From NCBI GenBank assembly GCA_029448655.1, contig JACCLO010000002.1:2294001-2358000 (forward strand): 64,000 nucleotides of DNA, in the 5' to 3' direction. A program made the translations under genes and the position numbers. The stretch is from Wolfiporia cocos (lineage: Eukaryota > Basidiomycota > Agaricomycetes > Polyporales > Phaeolaceae). The notes beneath the pieces are model-generated. The model saw only the letters and a program-made list of their open reading frames with translations, was not told the DNA's origin and did no database searches. This document shows positions 52,999 to 64,000 of this stretch, in pieces. Within the stretch, counting starts at the first letter, position 1. Every line of letters begins with the position of its first letter.

Positions 52999-55577
52999 TC
53001 AATCGTCACCATGGCCCATACCTGCGCTCCAAACAGTGCTGGCACTTTCAGAGCCACTCTTCCGGCTGCTGCGACGATCAGCGCGCCGAGCGATCTCCGT
53101 GAAGCCGCCGCCGCCTCCTTTCGCGATCTCTGCGCTGAGTTGACGCTCATGGGCATCCAGCGCAGCGATAGTATTCTCTGCCTCTGCTTGTTCTAGCGCC
53201 TCCTGCGTGAGATTTGGCGTCGCCGCTGCGGGCTGCGGGCTGCCAGACTTCGAGGAAGTGTCAGAAAAAGTCATCGAGGAGTTACGACGGAAGAAGGAGA
53301 ACCGGGAAGGCGTCGGGGGGACGACAGGAGAAACACCACCACCAGGAGTGATGCTGCCAGCGAGGGGCAACTGTCTGCCGTTGACGTCCATAGCGCCGAG
53401 CCCTGTAGGGTTGGTCGGGGTAGAGTAGCTTTTCTGCATCGCCGCTGGAGGCTTCTCAATGCCCATGAGCTTCATTGTCGCATTCAAGCGCTCGCGTTCC
53501 CGCCGATCCTCCTCATCCTCGTACGTCTCCAATTTACGAGCAGCCGGGACCGCTATGTTGCTGTCAACCTTGAGAGTCAGAGGTCGCAGGCTTGGAGTTG
53601 GCTCGGTCTTCTTTTCGCTGCTACCACCGAACATAGTGAAGCCTCTCCAGTCGAATGAGAGCGAACGACGAGAGATCTTGGCAGGAGCCGGAGGCCCGAG
53701 GGAGTTCGCAGAGCTTGGCGTAGGGGGAGAGTTGAACGTCGTGAGACGTTCTGGCTGAGGCGATTTGACTGCATTTGTGCTCGCGGAAGACGAAGAGAAT
53801 GAGAAGACAGACTGTGGGCGGGTCTTCTTGGGAGGCGGTGCGGGGTTGGGTGACTTGGGAAGGTTGCTGAACGTGGTGAACGACCCAGGGGTGTTAGGGG
53901 TGTTCGTCTTCTCGTAATCCGCAGCAAGGACGTGCTCAAAGCCTTCCTGGGAGATGATACGGTCGATGATCTTAGACGCATACAACGACAGCGCCTTGTT
54001 TGCGTCCTTGAGGCTCTTCACCTCGCTCCTCAGAGCGTCCAGGTCATTGGGAATGGCATCGCCTCCTGCCTCAGACACAGAAGAGGTCTTACGGCCAGTG
54101 TCAGAGGTGGAGTTCTTCCTACCCTTCTTCGCCTTGACGTTGGAGGAGCCGACACGGTCGTTGTCAATTGTAGCACGGCCTTCCAGAATATCCTTGTTCT
54201 CTGCGCGTCCGAGCTCAGCGGCCAAATCGAGGCCAGGCCCAGTAATAGGCAGATTCGCAAGCGACTCCCCGCGGGGAGCAGACGGGGAGTGCTTACGACC
54301 GTGCCGGCGTGCACTGCGAGGGGGCTCATCCACGTCACGAGGTTCGGTCTCTGCCTCCGCTTGCTCGAATGCTGGATCGAGCTCATACTGCTGGTCGCGT
54401 TCCTCCTCTTCGAGCTCGGGCTCGTGTTCCTCGTCCACAGGGTCGAGCACGCTCCTGCTTCTGCTTCGCAAGCTGTCGCCACTGCTCTCCTCTCCCATGT
54501 CATCGTCCTCGCCTGTCTCGCTAGCACTTGCTTCACCTCCGCCCATGCGCATGACATCAAACTGACCATTAAGTGTCTTCTCTCTGAGCAGAATGTTGTA
54601 AGATTCGTTCTCCTCCTGTAGCTCGTTGTTGACGCGTTTCAGGTCAACCAACTGGCTCTGCAGAAGACTAAGAGTCGATTGAAGAGAGGTATATGATGTC
54701 GAGAGGGTAGAGAGCTCCAGCCTGAGTGCAGTCATCTCGGCTGGTTCCTGCTCCGGGTCGTTGACATCTTGCTTCGGCGCTGGTACGGGAGGCTCCGGCG
54801 GCTCATCCTCCACCTCTGTCTCCGACTCGGAGATGGAGGCTACTGATGGTGATGTGAGGGGCTGCGCAGGCTGTCTGCGAGCCTGAGTGAGCGATTGTAT
54901 ACGCGATTTCAAATGTTGCTCGTTGTCGTAGAACGCCTGACGTTCTGCTTCGAACGTCCTGGTCTACGCGCATATGAGCTACGCGCTCTCAGCTCTGTGA
55001 GAAGGCCGTACCTGCTCGTTGTAGCGTCGCTGAACATCACGCTTCTCTTTCTCAAGGTCACGCACTTGCGTCCTGAGCTTCTCGATGACCTCTATGCGCG
55101 CAGCCATCTCCTCCTCCATGCGACCTTGATCAGCATAGAGCTCGGCAAGACGCGATTCTGCCGAGTTGAGTGCCGATGTGAGCTGGCCATTTTCCTTATT
55201 CAATGCAGCAATTGCCTGTTCCTTGTCCTGCAACTGAACTAGCAGCTACCAGCAGTGGGTTCAGCGGGTCAAAATGCGGCGAGAACACTCAAACATACTT
55301 GTTCCTTCTTTCCCATCTCCTGCTTCAATGAGGCGGACAAAGATTCGCGTGAATCACGCGCCTCTGGGTTGGTAGCGAGCGGGGGTGAGGCTTTCCCCTT
55401 CACGATGGATGCCCGCCGTGCAGCTACAGGGGCATTGATAGAGGACGCGCGCGAGGACACCGCTGAGCGGGCAGTCGCACCCCTAGCAATGGACGGAGAT
55501 GATGTCGTCGCTGTGTTCGTTCCAGCGAGTGATGCACGCCGCGACACGGGGGGCGGTGCTCGAGCAGTGGTCGTCAT
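52999..55577 (-). CDS. Fungal coiled-coil protein of unknown function
   Basis: Not assigned to a characterised family. Three exons (55299-55577, 55012-55233, 52999-54963) give 821 residues. A basic Ser/Ala-rich N-terminus (MTTTARAPPPVSRRASLAGT) precedes coiled coil 1 (about residues 80-190: KEQLQDKEQAIAALNKENGQ, IEVIEKLRTQVRDLEKEKRD, FEAERQAFYDNEQHLKSRIQ), then coiled coil 2 (LRLELSTLSTSYTSLQSTLS through ELQEENESYNILLREKT). An acidic stretch and further short helices (LDALRSEVKSLKDANKALSL then RIISQEGFEHVLAADYEK) follow. A C-terminal part carries LSFDWRGFTMFGG and EEDRRERERLNATMKLMGIE. It may be a structural or polarity scaffold; that is inference. Confidence 0.75.
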
Positions 55578-56014
55578 GCCGGTGCGCGCGTGAGGTCGTC
55601 AGTAAATAGGTCGTAAATATTGGTCCCGGCCCAGTAGATGTTCAGAGACTGTCCGCGACAGTGAATGGCGAGGAAAAGGAGCTCGACGGTGGTCGCTATG
55701 GCATGGCACGTCTGGCTGCAGTGCTGAAGCACATCACGCCTAAGCCCAGCGCTTGCCCAATTCGGTCTCCCACGTGTTGATCTGCTATTCCCCTCGATCA
55801 TCCTTGGACCTAGGACGGTACGGCCTATCCTCGCTGGCCACCAGACGACCAGCGCACGCCGCCGCCGCCGCCGTGCTGCTCGTAAGATTCTGTTGTCTGT
55901 CTCGGTACTTGGGAGTAGCCGCTACAGTGAGCTGCTTCTTGAGCATGATCCCGGTCGTGCCTGACGGAGTTACGGCTATGCGCTTCTGGAAATATAGCGC
56001 GGCCTTGGACTAAG
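55578..56014. promoter_or_regulatory. Divergent upstream region of the coiled-coil and XRCC2-like genes
   Basis: 437 bases between starts. An in-frame plus-strand open frame (55753-56013) shows no family likeness. Confidence 0.35.
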
Positions 56015-57345
56015 ATGGACACAGCTCTCCCGGGAATGACTGTGGATGCTCTGCTAAACGAAGTCCACACGGAGTCGCTGCAGAATGTACGTGTCTCTAC
56101 CGCAACATCCTTTGATGCTGAATGTGAACTGTCATAGGTCAGGTGCTTGTGGCCGTGCGTCGTCACAGTGAGTTTTATGTACGAAAGTGTATGCGGACAT
56201 TCTCAACCTGCGTCGTAGCCTCGGGCATAGGGGACGTCAACATTCCCGCTTTGGATGAGCACTTGTCCTCCCATTTGTCAGCTTCATTTCCTGCGAAGTC
56301 GTCTATGAACAGGGGAGACGTCATAGAAATCCAAGGACCTCCAGCCAGCGGCAAAAGTCAACTGCTTCATCATCTACTGATAGGCTGTATTACCCCTACA
56401 CACTATGGCTCAACTGCGATTTATGGTTGGGACAAAGCTGCCGTGCTATTCGATACCGACGGTACATTTGATGCTGAGAGATTCAACCGTCTTCTTGTCT
56501 CCCGATTGTCCAGGATGATTGGTATTCAAAATCAATCCGACGTCCCCGGAGCGTTTGTGCAACCTGCTTCCTTTCCGATAGAGAAATTAGCTTCGCGCTG
56601 CCTAGCCAGATTACACGTGTTCCGCCCAGACTCGTCTTACCAGCTCGCAGCAACCCTTATGCATCTGCCTCGCTATCATGCGACGCACTCTTCCCTTCGG
56701 TCCGCGGAGATCGGTCTTGTCGCAATCGACTCCATGAGCGCATTCCACTGGACTGACCGCTTCACCATGGAGCAATTGCGGGGCGCCCACGAAGCCACAG
56801 GCGCAGCTAAAAACTCAGCTGCCGAGTCCCTTGCGCCCTTACAGTGTGTTATGACGGCACTACAAGCCCTTCGCGCTTCGCATGGCCCTGTGATCGCGTT
56901 TACGAATTGGGGCCTCCATCCTATGACAAACTCCGCGCCCACCGGAGAACCAGCGTCTCAGTTTTATAGACAACACCTGCATCCGTACCCAGCTGCCTTC
57001 GAAAGACCCCTCGCCACGTCTGCGTCCCCCGCTCTCCGATCTGTCGCTGTACCTCCGGCTACGTCTCTGCATTCGCCCGAAGCCGAGTTCCAGCAGCTGC
57101 AGTCTGCTGCAGTTGATAGGCTGCTGCTCACTCATCACATAACCCTTCATCCACTGCATGTGGAGGCCTTTCCTGCTCATTTCAGCTTAGACGACGTCAA
57201 GAGAGAAGATACCCTGAGATGCCACTTGGTGCAAAGAGGCGAAATCCACGGATTCATCAGAACGCCTGGTACTGCAGATATTGGGAAGTTTTCTTTCTTT
57301 ATCAACGATGAGGATATTCTGGCAGAAACCCCATATGTGATATGA
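56015..57345 (+). CDS. RAD51 paralog, XRCC2-like recombination ATPase
   Basis: Predicted nuclear factor in homologous recombination. Exons 56015-56086, 56143-56167 and 56219-57345 give 407 residues. The N-terminus MDTALPGMTVDALLNEVHTE joins to NVLVAVRRHTSGIGDVNIPA and LDEHL, then GDVIEIQGPPASGKSQLLHH with Walker A GPPASGKS (about residue 90), AVLFDTDGTFDAERF, and a Walker B-like GLVAIDSMSAFHW. These fit XRCC2 more than other RAD51 paralogs, which keep a GLP.GGI.TG.ITEI entry. The C-terminal half is poorly conserved and longer than in animals. The 25-base second exon was set by phase. It converges with the second adenylating enzyme. Confidence 0.75.
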
Positions 57346-58229
57346 AGACGAAGACATGGCATGCAGTGGTATTCCACGTTGTGCTTTCTGGGCCTTGAAT
57401 GTCCCTTTGGGCTAATCCTACTGTGGCAAGTAGTATGCTGTACGATGAGCTGTTCATAGTTGCGGTATCTAACTACCTTCTGCACCTCATAAGCAGATGC
57501 AAAAAGACGGTGGTCTGTGTGCGTTGCACTCTTTTCTTCGATACATGCTTGCATTATGCATACCAATTGCTCACTTCGCCTATCGCGTTTGTCCACTGCG
57601 GACAAAACGGTATTAGCTCAACCAGAAGAGATGTCCCTGACAACGGCATAGCAATGCGCGGCCATAGGGTTGGAAACTTGAGTTTGTTTGCGACATTAAA
57701 GCTCCACGTCTGCGAACGCCCGGCATGCCCATTCAAATGCGTATCCTGTGCTCCTGAGTTTTGAACTCACCGCGCATGATGCCGGTAGACTGATGCCTTG
57801 TGCAGAGTAATGTTTCAGAGGTGATGGGCTCCAGGCTGAGCTGTGCGCGTCCGCCTCTCCCGCGCAGTCCAGGGTGTGTGAATCGATCATTCACTTCCAC
57901 GATCATGCTAACCGCGCATGGCATGCTCCTTGCAGCCCAGATCAGATGAGATCTCATCAGAGGCACAAACGCTGCTGTGTTGATGAACACTGAATTCTGC
58001 GAACACCGCGAACATTGACTAGCAACGGCACCGACCGTGGTATGTAATTAGAATACAACGGGACTGTAAAAAGTAGCTCACTGATAATTTATGTACCGTA
58101 CAGGACGATGAGACATGGCAAAACAATAGTAATATGAGGCAGAAGGCTACAGATCCGTGAGCAAGTCCGCAATCTAATACAAATGCGCATGGGAGGAATT
58201 CAACATCTATTTCTAGCTAATTGAGGATA
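57346..58229. other. Convergent intergenic stretch, 884 bases
   Basis: No exon, RNA gene or repeat recognised. AT content rises toward 58.2 kb. Confidence 0.5.
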
Positions 58230-59965
58230 TCATGAAGACGAGGTGACGCAGTACACGCGGTCTAGTTCCGCCTTGAAGGCCTCCTCCACCGCGCGTCGGC
58301 GAATATTTCCCTTCGTTGCCGTCCTGGGAAGGCTGTTCTTCGGGACAACCACGACGAAGTTGGGGGACACGATTCGCTCGTGGACATACCGCCTGGAATG
58401 GAAGTGTCGCGTGCGTCTGATGATGTCCTTTTTGAGCTTCTCCGGGTCGACGTTACCCTTCGGTTCGACGAAGAGCGTGGGGGATGGTCGACCATTCCCG
58501 ACGACAACGCACTCGGCAATGAGGTCGCTACACGAGGCGCGTGCATTGTCCTCAATGGCCTTGGTATCGCATCGGAGGGAGGTCTCGCTCTTGATCCAGT
58601 CGTCGTCTCGCCCGCGCGACGCGTACTTACCCGGGGCGACCTCTACAAACAGGTCGCCGGTGTGAAAATGACCGTCCGCGCTGCGCAACGAAGGGTCGGG
58701 GCAGTCGCCCGACTCGGAGAGGATGACGAGTTCAAGCAGACGGGTGTGTATATTCTGGTAGGGAGTCTCGGACTGCGAGGCATCGGGGGCGGGGGTTACC
58801 GGGAAGAAGCCATACTTTGTTCCCGGTATCGGCTGTAAGAATGCGGAGTCTTGTCCCCGCCCACCAATCGAGATCAGCATCGCCCCGCATTCGGTGTTTC
58901 CGAAGAGGTTTTTCAACAGAAGTTCGTTCTGGCGTGCCCAATTCTCTTCGTCTAATGGCAACGGGAGACCAGCGTAGAGAACTTCATCCAGGCCCTGCAA
59001 CATGGCAAGCAGGCGCGCGTCCTCGCGGGAATTGCGTAGGTGAATGGCGAGAAAACTAGCGAATTGTGTCAGCCGGTTCAGGCCGCAGAAGTTGATCATG
59101 GCAACGAGCTCGTCGGACGAGAATGCGATCGCAGTGGGCTGAATGATGCAGGTTCCGTGCTGCAGAGCTCCGATCAACGTAAGTGTTTGACCGATGTGAC
59201 ACATGCTTCCCCTGAAAGATTTTCTCAGGACGAATCATCGGCAGAAATGCGATCTTTTCACTCACATCCAGACTATGACATCCTGCCGGCTCGGGCGGCA
59301 TGGTATGCTGATATGGCCGGCCTTGGCAATGATCGTGTCAAGCCACTTGTAGCTGCATCGAACCAGCTTGGGAGACCCTGATGTCGACCCCGATGTATGG
59401 AAGATCATAACGGTATCCTCCTCGGACGTTGGCGTGACAATAGTCGGTAAGGGTGTGTCCTCTACGCTGACCTTACGCAGGTCAACAGCTACCTGAGACC
59501 ATGTGGGGCAGTTGGTCACGACGGACTCGAAAGAGGCGTCGTAAATTAGTGCTTGTGCATTCGCCCGATGCATGAGCTCGTAGATCACGTCGGGGTTGGG
59601 TAAGCGGAGGGAAAATAACTGCGGGATGTACCCTGCCCTTGCAACGCCAAATATGTGCAGAGTATCCATGTAGGTCAGTCCTCCGAGCCTGTGGCGCAAT
59701 AGGATCAGCGCTAGTCGACCAGGAGGTGAAGGTGGGCTCACCACAAGCCGACCACTGCGCGCTGTGCAATGCCGCTTGCACGTAGTGTCCGGGCCCAATA
59801 TCTCGCCGCGAGTTCCACATCGTCAAGAAATTCACGGTAGGTCACTTTAGTCCAGCGCTGCTGGCTTCCCCCATCGCTCGATGAATCGGGTAAATAGAAT
59901 ACTGGCTGAGATGGATATAAAGACGCGCTCCACTGAAGCACACTGAGGTGGGTCTTGTATGGCAT
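58230..59965 (-). CDS. Stand-alone AMP-forming adenylating enzyme (ANL superfamily), copy B
   Basis: Relative of the enzyme at 47.5-49.2 kb. Exons 59742-59965, 59266-59688 and 58230-59211 give 542 residues; both introns fall at exactly the same codons (inside the Trp of GLW and the Met before GS) as in copy A. Motifs: GLTYMDTLHIFGVARAGYIP, the phosphate loop IFHTSGSTSGSPK, FGNTECGAML in A5 (the standard G-N-T-E form), DGHFHTGDLF, GRDDDWIKSETSLRC, and PRTATKGNIRRR with the catalytic lysine. No carrier or reductase domain follows. The start ATG at 59965 (MPYKTHLSVLQ) aligns with copy A's MLSFRTHLTVL. Function beyond carboxylate adenylation cannot be read. Confidence 0.85.
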
Positions 59966-60027
59966 GAGGTTCTGGGTGTGGTTGAGAAGACTGAAATGGT
60001 GAGTACATGGTGATTCTACACAACGAC

Positions 60028-60036
60028 TATATATAT
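60028..60036 (-). promoter_or_regulatory. TATA-like box of the second adenylating-enzyme gene
   Basis: A TATATATAT run 63-71 bases upstream of the ATG at 59965 on the minus strand. Confidence 0.4.
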
Positions 60037-60052
60037 GAAACGGGACATACAA

Positions 60053-62594
60053 GCTTTTTGCGTCACAGTGTACGAGTCAACAGAACACCATCGCTGTCAC
60101 GGTTCCGCGAGTCAGTTTGAGCGGCGACGAATGCTATGACTTCTTGTCAAGACAACACTGACATCCACTAGATGTGGCAATCCAGCACACCTAGTTGACG
60201 GTATGTTACCGAGTCACAGACTTTGATTGGGTCTGCCGGCGGGTACCATAGCGGACTGGCGAAACTTGATCCGCTTTACAGCCAGTACAGCCCAGACGGA
60301 TGAATTCCGCAAGATATACACTGCAAAGGCCGTCTCATCTCAATTCAGGCTCATTGCATTCTCAAGTTATCAAAGTTACGCGCTTGATTTCGCCTGTGGT
60401 AGCAGACCGACGTGTCGTAGGTAAAAGTACCAGGGGGGTGTCGAGCCTGTTAGAACAATGCTCAAACCGTCGCCCGATTCACGGAGCGGATGCGATCAAG
60501 CAGTGCTTTCTGATCGTGATACGAGTTAGATCACCATCATAGAATTGAGCTGAGATACACTGAAAGCAGATCCAGATCATAGATCCGACCGCCTTACCAT
60601 TGATGGGGTATTTGCATTTTACCGACAACCACAATGCAGACATACATTCATACCAACAATCCTTGCATTAGTTGTGCTCCCTCTAGAAGGAGTGCCCACT
60701 GTTTGCTCCAGCGTAAGGTCAACACAAATGTATCACAACTGTCCTGTAAGCCTGTCGTTGTCTCCTGTCAAGCACAAAATCTGTGCTGAAACATTGACAA
60801 CTCGCTCCCATGCTCCCTTCACTGCATTGGCGGGTGCCACGATTGCTCAGTCGCTGCGACGTGATCATGTCGGTAGTAGTAACGTAGACACTCAAAGAAT
60901 GCTCCCCACTCCTTGCGCATTGGTTCCTAACACTGTATGAAGAACGGGTATCATGACCGCTCGTAGAACTCTGCATGGGCAAGCCGCATAAACAGCTCTG
61001 GCATCTGCGAAGACGCTGAGGCTTATCACTCACCAGAGAATCCCGCCAACCGTCGGCGCATGTGATTCGTCCCTGAGGAAGCATGCCGCAAAGTTGCCCA
61101 TCCAATGTACCGGTGTACACCACATCAGTAGAGCTCGAGCATCTGGAGTGCAGGTCAACCACCTTGTATATCCCATACCACAGATGTCTATGATGGCAAT
61201 AGAAACTTGAAGGCGGTAATTTTTGACAAGGAAGGACCGCTACTCGGTGCACTGTCATTCCCGTGATCGCGCCGACCAGTGAGATCAACGTGCAAAACAG
61301 GACAGTGCACTGCATCGCGGGTCGGTAGTAGCTCCGGATACCGCGAGCCGCGATTGTGGTCAAATGCTATTAAGAGCAGGATCGCGATCGCTCCTTGCAA
61401 TTCTCTATGCTGCAGCAAAGGCCTAGTAGATCCTACAGAACGGAGTGCAATTGATGACTTTACGACTATATAATCTGGTGGACCGCATACAGTATCGTAT
61501 AAATAGTCGGTGTAGGACTCGAGAGGTACCCCAATTCTCACAACGCTAGAATCTTGCGAAAGTTGGTCAATCTCCGTCATGACTACCTAGCTTAGTTATT
61601 CTCAGGAGTGGTGGCACATCTTACACCTATGTGAAGACCTCCGCGCATAGCCGTTCTAATGTCTGACTATGACATGGTGCATACGGTGAGAGTCGATTCC
61701 TTAAATTCTCAATCGTGCTTATATTCCAAAGCATCTTTCAACCGTATTGATGATTTCAGCACGCATGACCTGGCTTGAACGCTGTTGACGAGGACCTTGA
61801 AACATACTGGGGCTCATACAGATATCTCGTAAGCGGACCAGAAGAGTGAGGCTCTTGCATAGCACATGTATGAGTCACGGAATAGGACCTATGAGGCGTA
61901 GGTTCAAGTAGAAGGCAAGCGTAAGTTGGTATGCGATGAGTTGCGGTATCGGCGCAGACGAGGTTTTGCTCGTGTTAGCATCAATTGCATTGGCGAAATA
62001 ATGCTGTAATCCAGCTATATATGTATGTGCGTCAGCTGCGCATAGCATGACACTGCCACATCTTTACGCATCACCTCTATACCAGGTAGCATCAGTTGCT
62101 TTCCTTGACTCGAGGTTGCAGCCGAGATAACATGACGTTAATTGCCGGCTAATTATGTAAATGGCCACGCCAGTTGGGCGGGGGATCCGGACGCGTTACT
62201 CTGCTGGTAACATTAACGCGCTGCAGGATAGATCACGTGATCGCGTTTTAACTTTGGTTACAGTACCGTCACGCGCCATCACTTTGGTTATTGACTTTGA
62301 CTGTTACTCTAGACACGGCGATCTCATTGTAACTATAAGACACCTGCGACCGTGGCCGGCTTTCGCTTCACAAAGTCTTCACGTACTGCATTTAGATTCT
62401 GTAGGGCGAATGCTAGCTCTTTGATAACACAATGCTATTATTGTGAGCTTATGATATATTCGAGAAATGCTTTCTGGTGCGTTGCGTAATGTGACTTGCC
62501 AAACCGAGTTCATATCTCATATCGGACGAGAGATCGCCGAACTCCAAATTCGCACCTGCCTCCAATCGCCCAGCAGGGAATCGTACTACCACTC
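60053..62594. other. Gene-poor divergent stretch, about 2.5 kb
   Basis: AT-richer than the window average. The only sizeable open frames are the overlapping pair listed separately at 60719-61580. Confidence 0.45.
60719..61580 (-). pseudogene. Possible decayed or multi-exon gene with one hydrophobic segment
   Basis: Two overlapping minus-strand frames (61188-61580, 130 codons, and 60719-61363, 214 codons) lie in an otherwise empty stretch. Splice-like signals exist (GTATGC donor near 61490, CTGTAG and CTTAATAG acceptors), and the second frame has a hydrophobic run MQCTVLFCTLISLVGAITGM. No family is recognised. It may be a broken gene, a real small-exon gene, or chance. Confidence 0.2.
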
Positions 62595-64000
62595 ATGATA
62601 TCCATTTTGCCCACATTGAAATATCTTCTGGCAATAGTCATTAGCGCACACTGGTACGGTGGGCTCTGGACTAACTTCAATGATAGCAGTATTCACGATC
62701 CTACGCAATCACCGCGGTTCAACTGCTACCCATTTCTCCCAGACCTGTTCAAGCAGACACCGCCTACTAGCTCGCATCATTTGATCCAAACTGCCACAGC
62801 TCGTGTCGATGATTATTTGCGGAATCGTTTTGAGACAGGTGCAGGAGATATCGAAAGTCTTTCCATCGCCATTGTCACAGGCTCTGGGCCTCTATACGAA
62901 GGTAATTTTGGACGGGTGAGAAGCAATGGATCCGAGCAAGATCGGATGTCTTCTCCGCCAACAACTAGGCATGCAATGTACCGATTGGCTAGCGTATCCA
63001 AACTGTTCGAAGTCGTGGAAGGTCATGTCTTGAAACAGCGGGGTGCCCTCTCATGGTGAGTACCAGCATTCAGAAGTGAAGCTGCACTACATTTGCAATT
63101 TCCAGGGATGATCCTGTGTCTAAATATTTGCCACAATTTACGTACCGTCCGGAGGGTTATGGTCCATCTTCGCTGTATGATTCCCTAGCCACAGAACCCA
63201 TTACCCTCTATCACCTTGCTACCCACCTCTCCGGCTTAGGGCATGACTGGCCTTCGGGAAATGTTGCGAAGTGGCCTCTCACCATAGACGGCGCGGGTGC
63301 ACCACCTATGAATGGGCTGCCGTTCCCGAGTGTCTCAGATGTGCTCGAGTCAATCTCACATACCCGCCTCGTCTCCCCGCCTGGACTGTATCCGTCATAT
63401 TCAAATACCGCAACAGGCATTCTGGGAATAGCTCTGGTGGCCGCTAATCAGCTCGCCACGGGTGATGGTGCTGATAAGGAACCAGGGACATACACTGAAC
63501 TCGTCAGGAGGGACGTATTCGACCCAATGGGTCTGAATGCTAGTCATTTTTTGGCTACGGAACAAAACAAAGACCTATTAGTGGTCCCTTCTTTGCAGCC
63601 TGATATTGCAGTGAGTGGCAATGACCCAATACACCCCAGCTTGTTCTCACTGATACCGCCATCTATCATCCCCGACAGGATTTCGATTTCCTCGATGCTA
63701 TGAACGCGGCCGGTGGACAATGGTCCTCATTGTCCGATTTAGTTATATTTACGTCAACACTCCTGAATCCCAATAGCCCGAACAGCGTACTGACACCATA
63801 CACTATGGCTAATTGGCTTCATGCCGCGCATGCATTCGAAGAAGACGATTGGACAGAGTCGGGTTTAATCTGGGAGATTGTTAAGGCGAAGGACTCCAAT
63901 GGCAGATTGAGACGAATCTATTGGAAGCGTATGTGTCGCAATCACGTTGGGCTGTACATGTACAGGGTCCTTGACTGACACGACGCGACTGATCCAGTTG
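62595..64000 (+). CDS. Secreted beta-lactamase-fold serine hydrolase, 3' partial
   Basis: Serine hydrolase of the beta-lactamase/penicillin-binding-protein class C type fold. Exons 62595-63055, 63106-63610 and 63679-63928; an intron 63929-63997 leads to an exon cut by the window edge. The start MISILPTLKYLLAIVISAHW looks like a signal peptide. Motifs: YRLASVSKLFEV with the S-x-x-K catalytic pair (near residue 137), LYHLATHLSGLGHD, and PSYSNTATGILG with the Y-x-N motif. The third motif (H/K-x-G) would lie beyond the edge. Fungal members act as esterases, peptidases or, as in LovD, acyl transferases, so the substrate is open. An upstream in-frame extension to 62496 has no supporting start. Confidence 0.85.

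Noticed and set aside
1..64000. CRISPR arrays, insertion sequences, ribosome binding sites, operons, integrated virus
   Set aside because: Spliceosomal introns throughout mark nuclear fungal DNA. No spaced repeats, transposase, integrase, reverse transcriptase or viral protein was seen.

Overview
The window reads as a nuclear chromosome segment of a filamentous basidiomycete, most likely an agaricomycete and perhaps a polypore. Genes are dense and on both strands. Nearly every gene is cut by introns of about 45 to 65 bases with GT..AG ends. The products are typically fungal (HapX with a bZIP and cysteine clusters, SLS1, Byr4/Bfa1, an NRDE2-like protein, stand-alone fungal adenylating enzymes). 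I see no ribosomal or transfer RNA gene, no transposon with a recognisable protein, and nothing prokaryotic. Genus is inference. All exon models below were joined by eye from splice signals, reading frame and family sequence, and each complete model closes in frame.

Layout. 1-9.1 kb: 3' part of a mitochondrial m-AAA protease (+), an 18-exon MFS transporter (-), the urease accessory protein UreD (-), and the Sec39 secretory protein (+) diverging from UreD across only 92 bases. 9.7-18.7 kb: a long low-complexity protein of unknown function (-), the ribosome biogenesis factor CGR1 (+), the vacuolar HOPS/CORVET subunit VPS18 (-, 12 exons) and the 60S biogenesis factor NIP7 (-, 6 exons). From about 8.3 to 15.3 kb the DNA is extremely GC-rich, with edges that fall inside Sec39 and VPS18. 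19-36.4 kb: NRDE2 (+), Byr4/Bfa1 (+), a C2H2 zinc-finger protein (-), a small DUF423/TMEM256 membrane protein (-), the rRNA methyltransferase SPB1 (+) and the mitochondrial protein SLS1 (-, 11 exons).

36.4-64 kb is looser. A 4.3 kb gene-poor stretch precedes the iron regulator HapX (+), followed by a PPR protein (-). Then come two related stand-alone AMP-forming adenylating enzymes in opposite orientation (47.5-49.2 kb + and 58.2-60.0 kb -), which bracket four other genes: an SLC35F5-like transporter, SLX9, a coiled-coil protein and an XRCC2-like recombination ATPase. A second gene-poor stretch of 2.6 kb leads to a secreted beta-lactamase-fold hydrolase that runs off the right edge.

Functional themes: ribosome biogenesis (CGR1, NIP7, SPB1, SLX9), mitochondrial gene expression and quality control (m-AAA, SLS1, PPR), membrane traffic (Sec39, VPS18), a possible nitrogen/ureide pair (MFS transporter beside UreD), iron regulation (HapX), and possibly small-molecule metabolism (adenylating enzymes, hydrolase). 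The most unusual things seen are the 4- and 10-base microexons of the MFS gene, the GC-AG intron inside the HapX basic region, the inverted pair of adenylating enzymes, and the sharply bounded GC-rich block.
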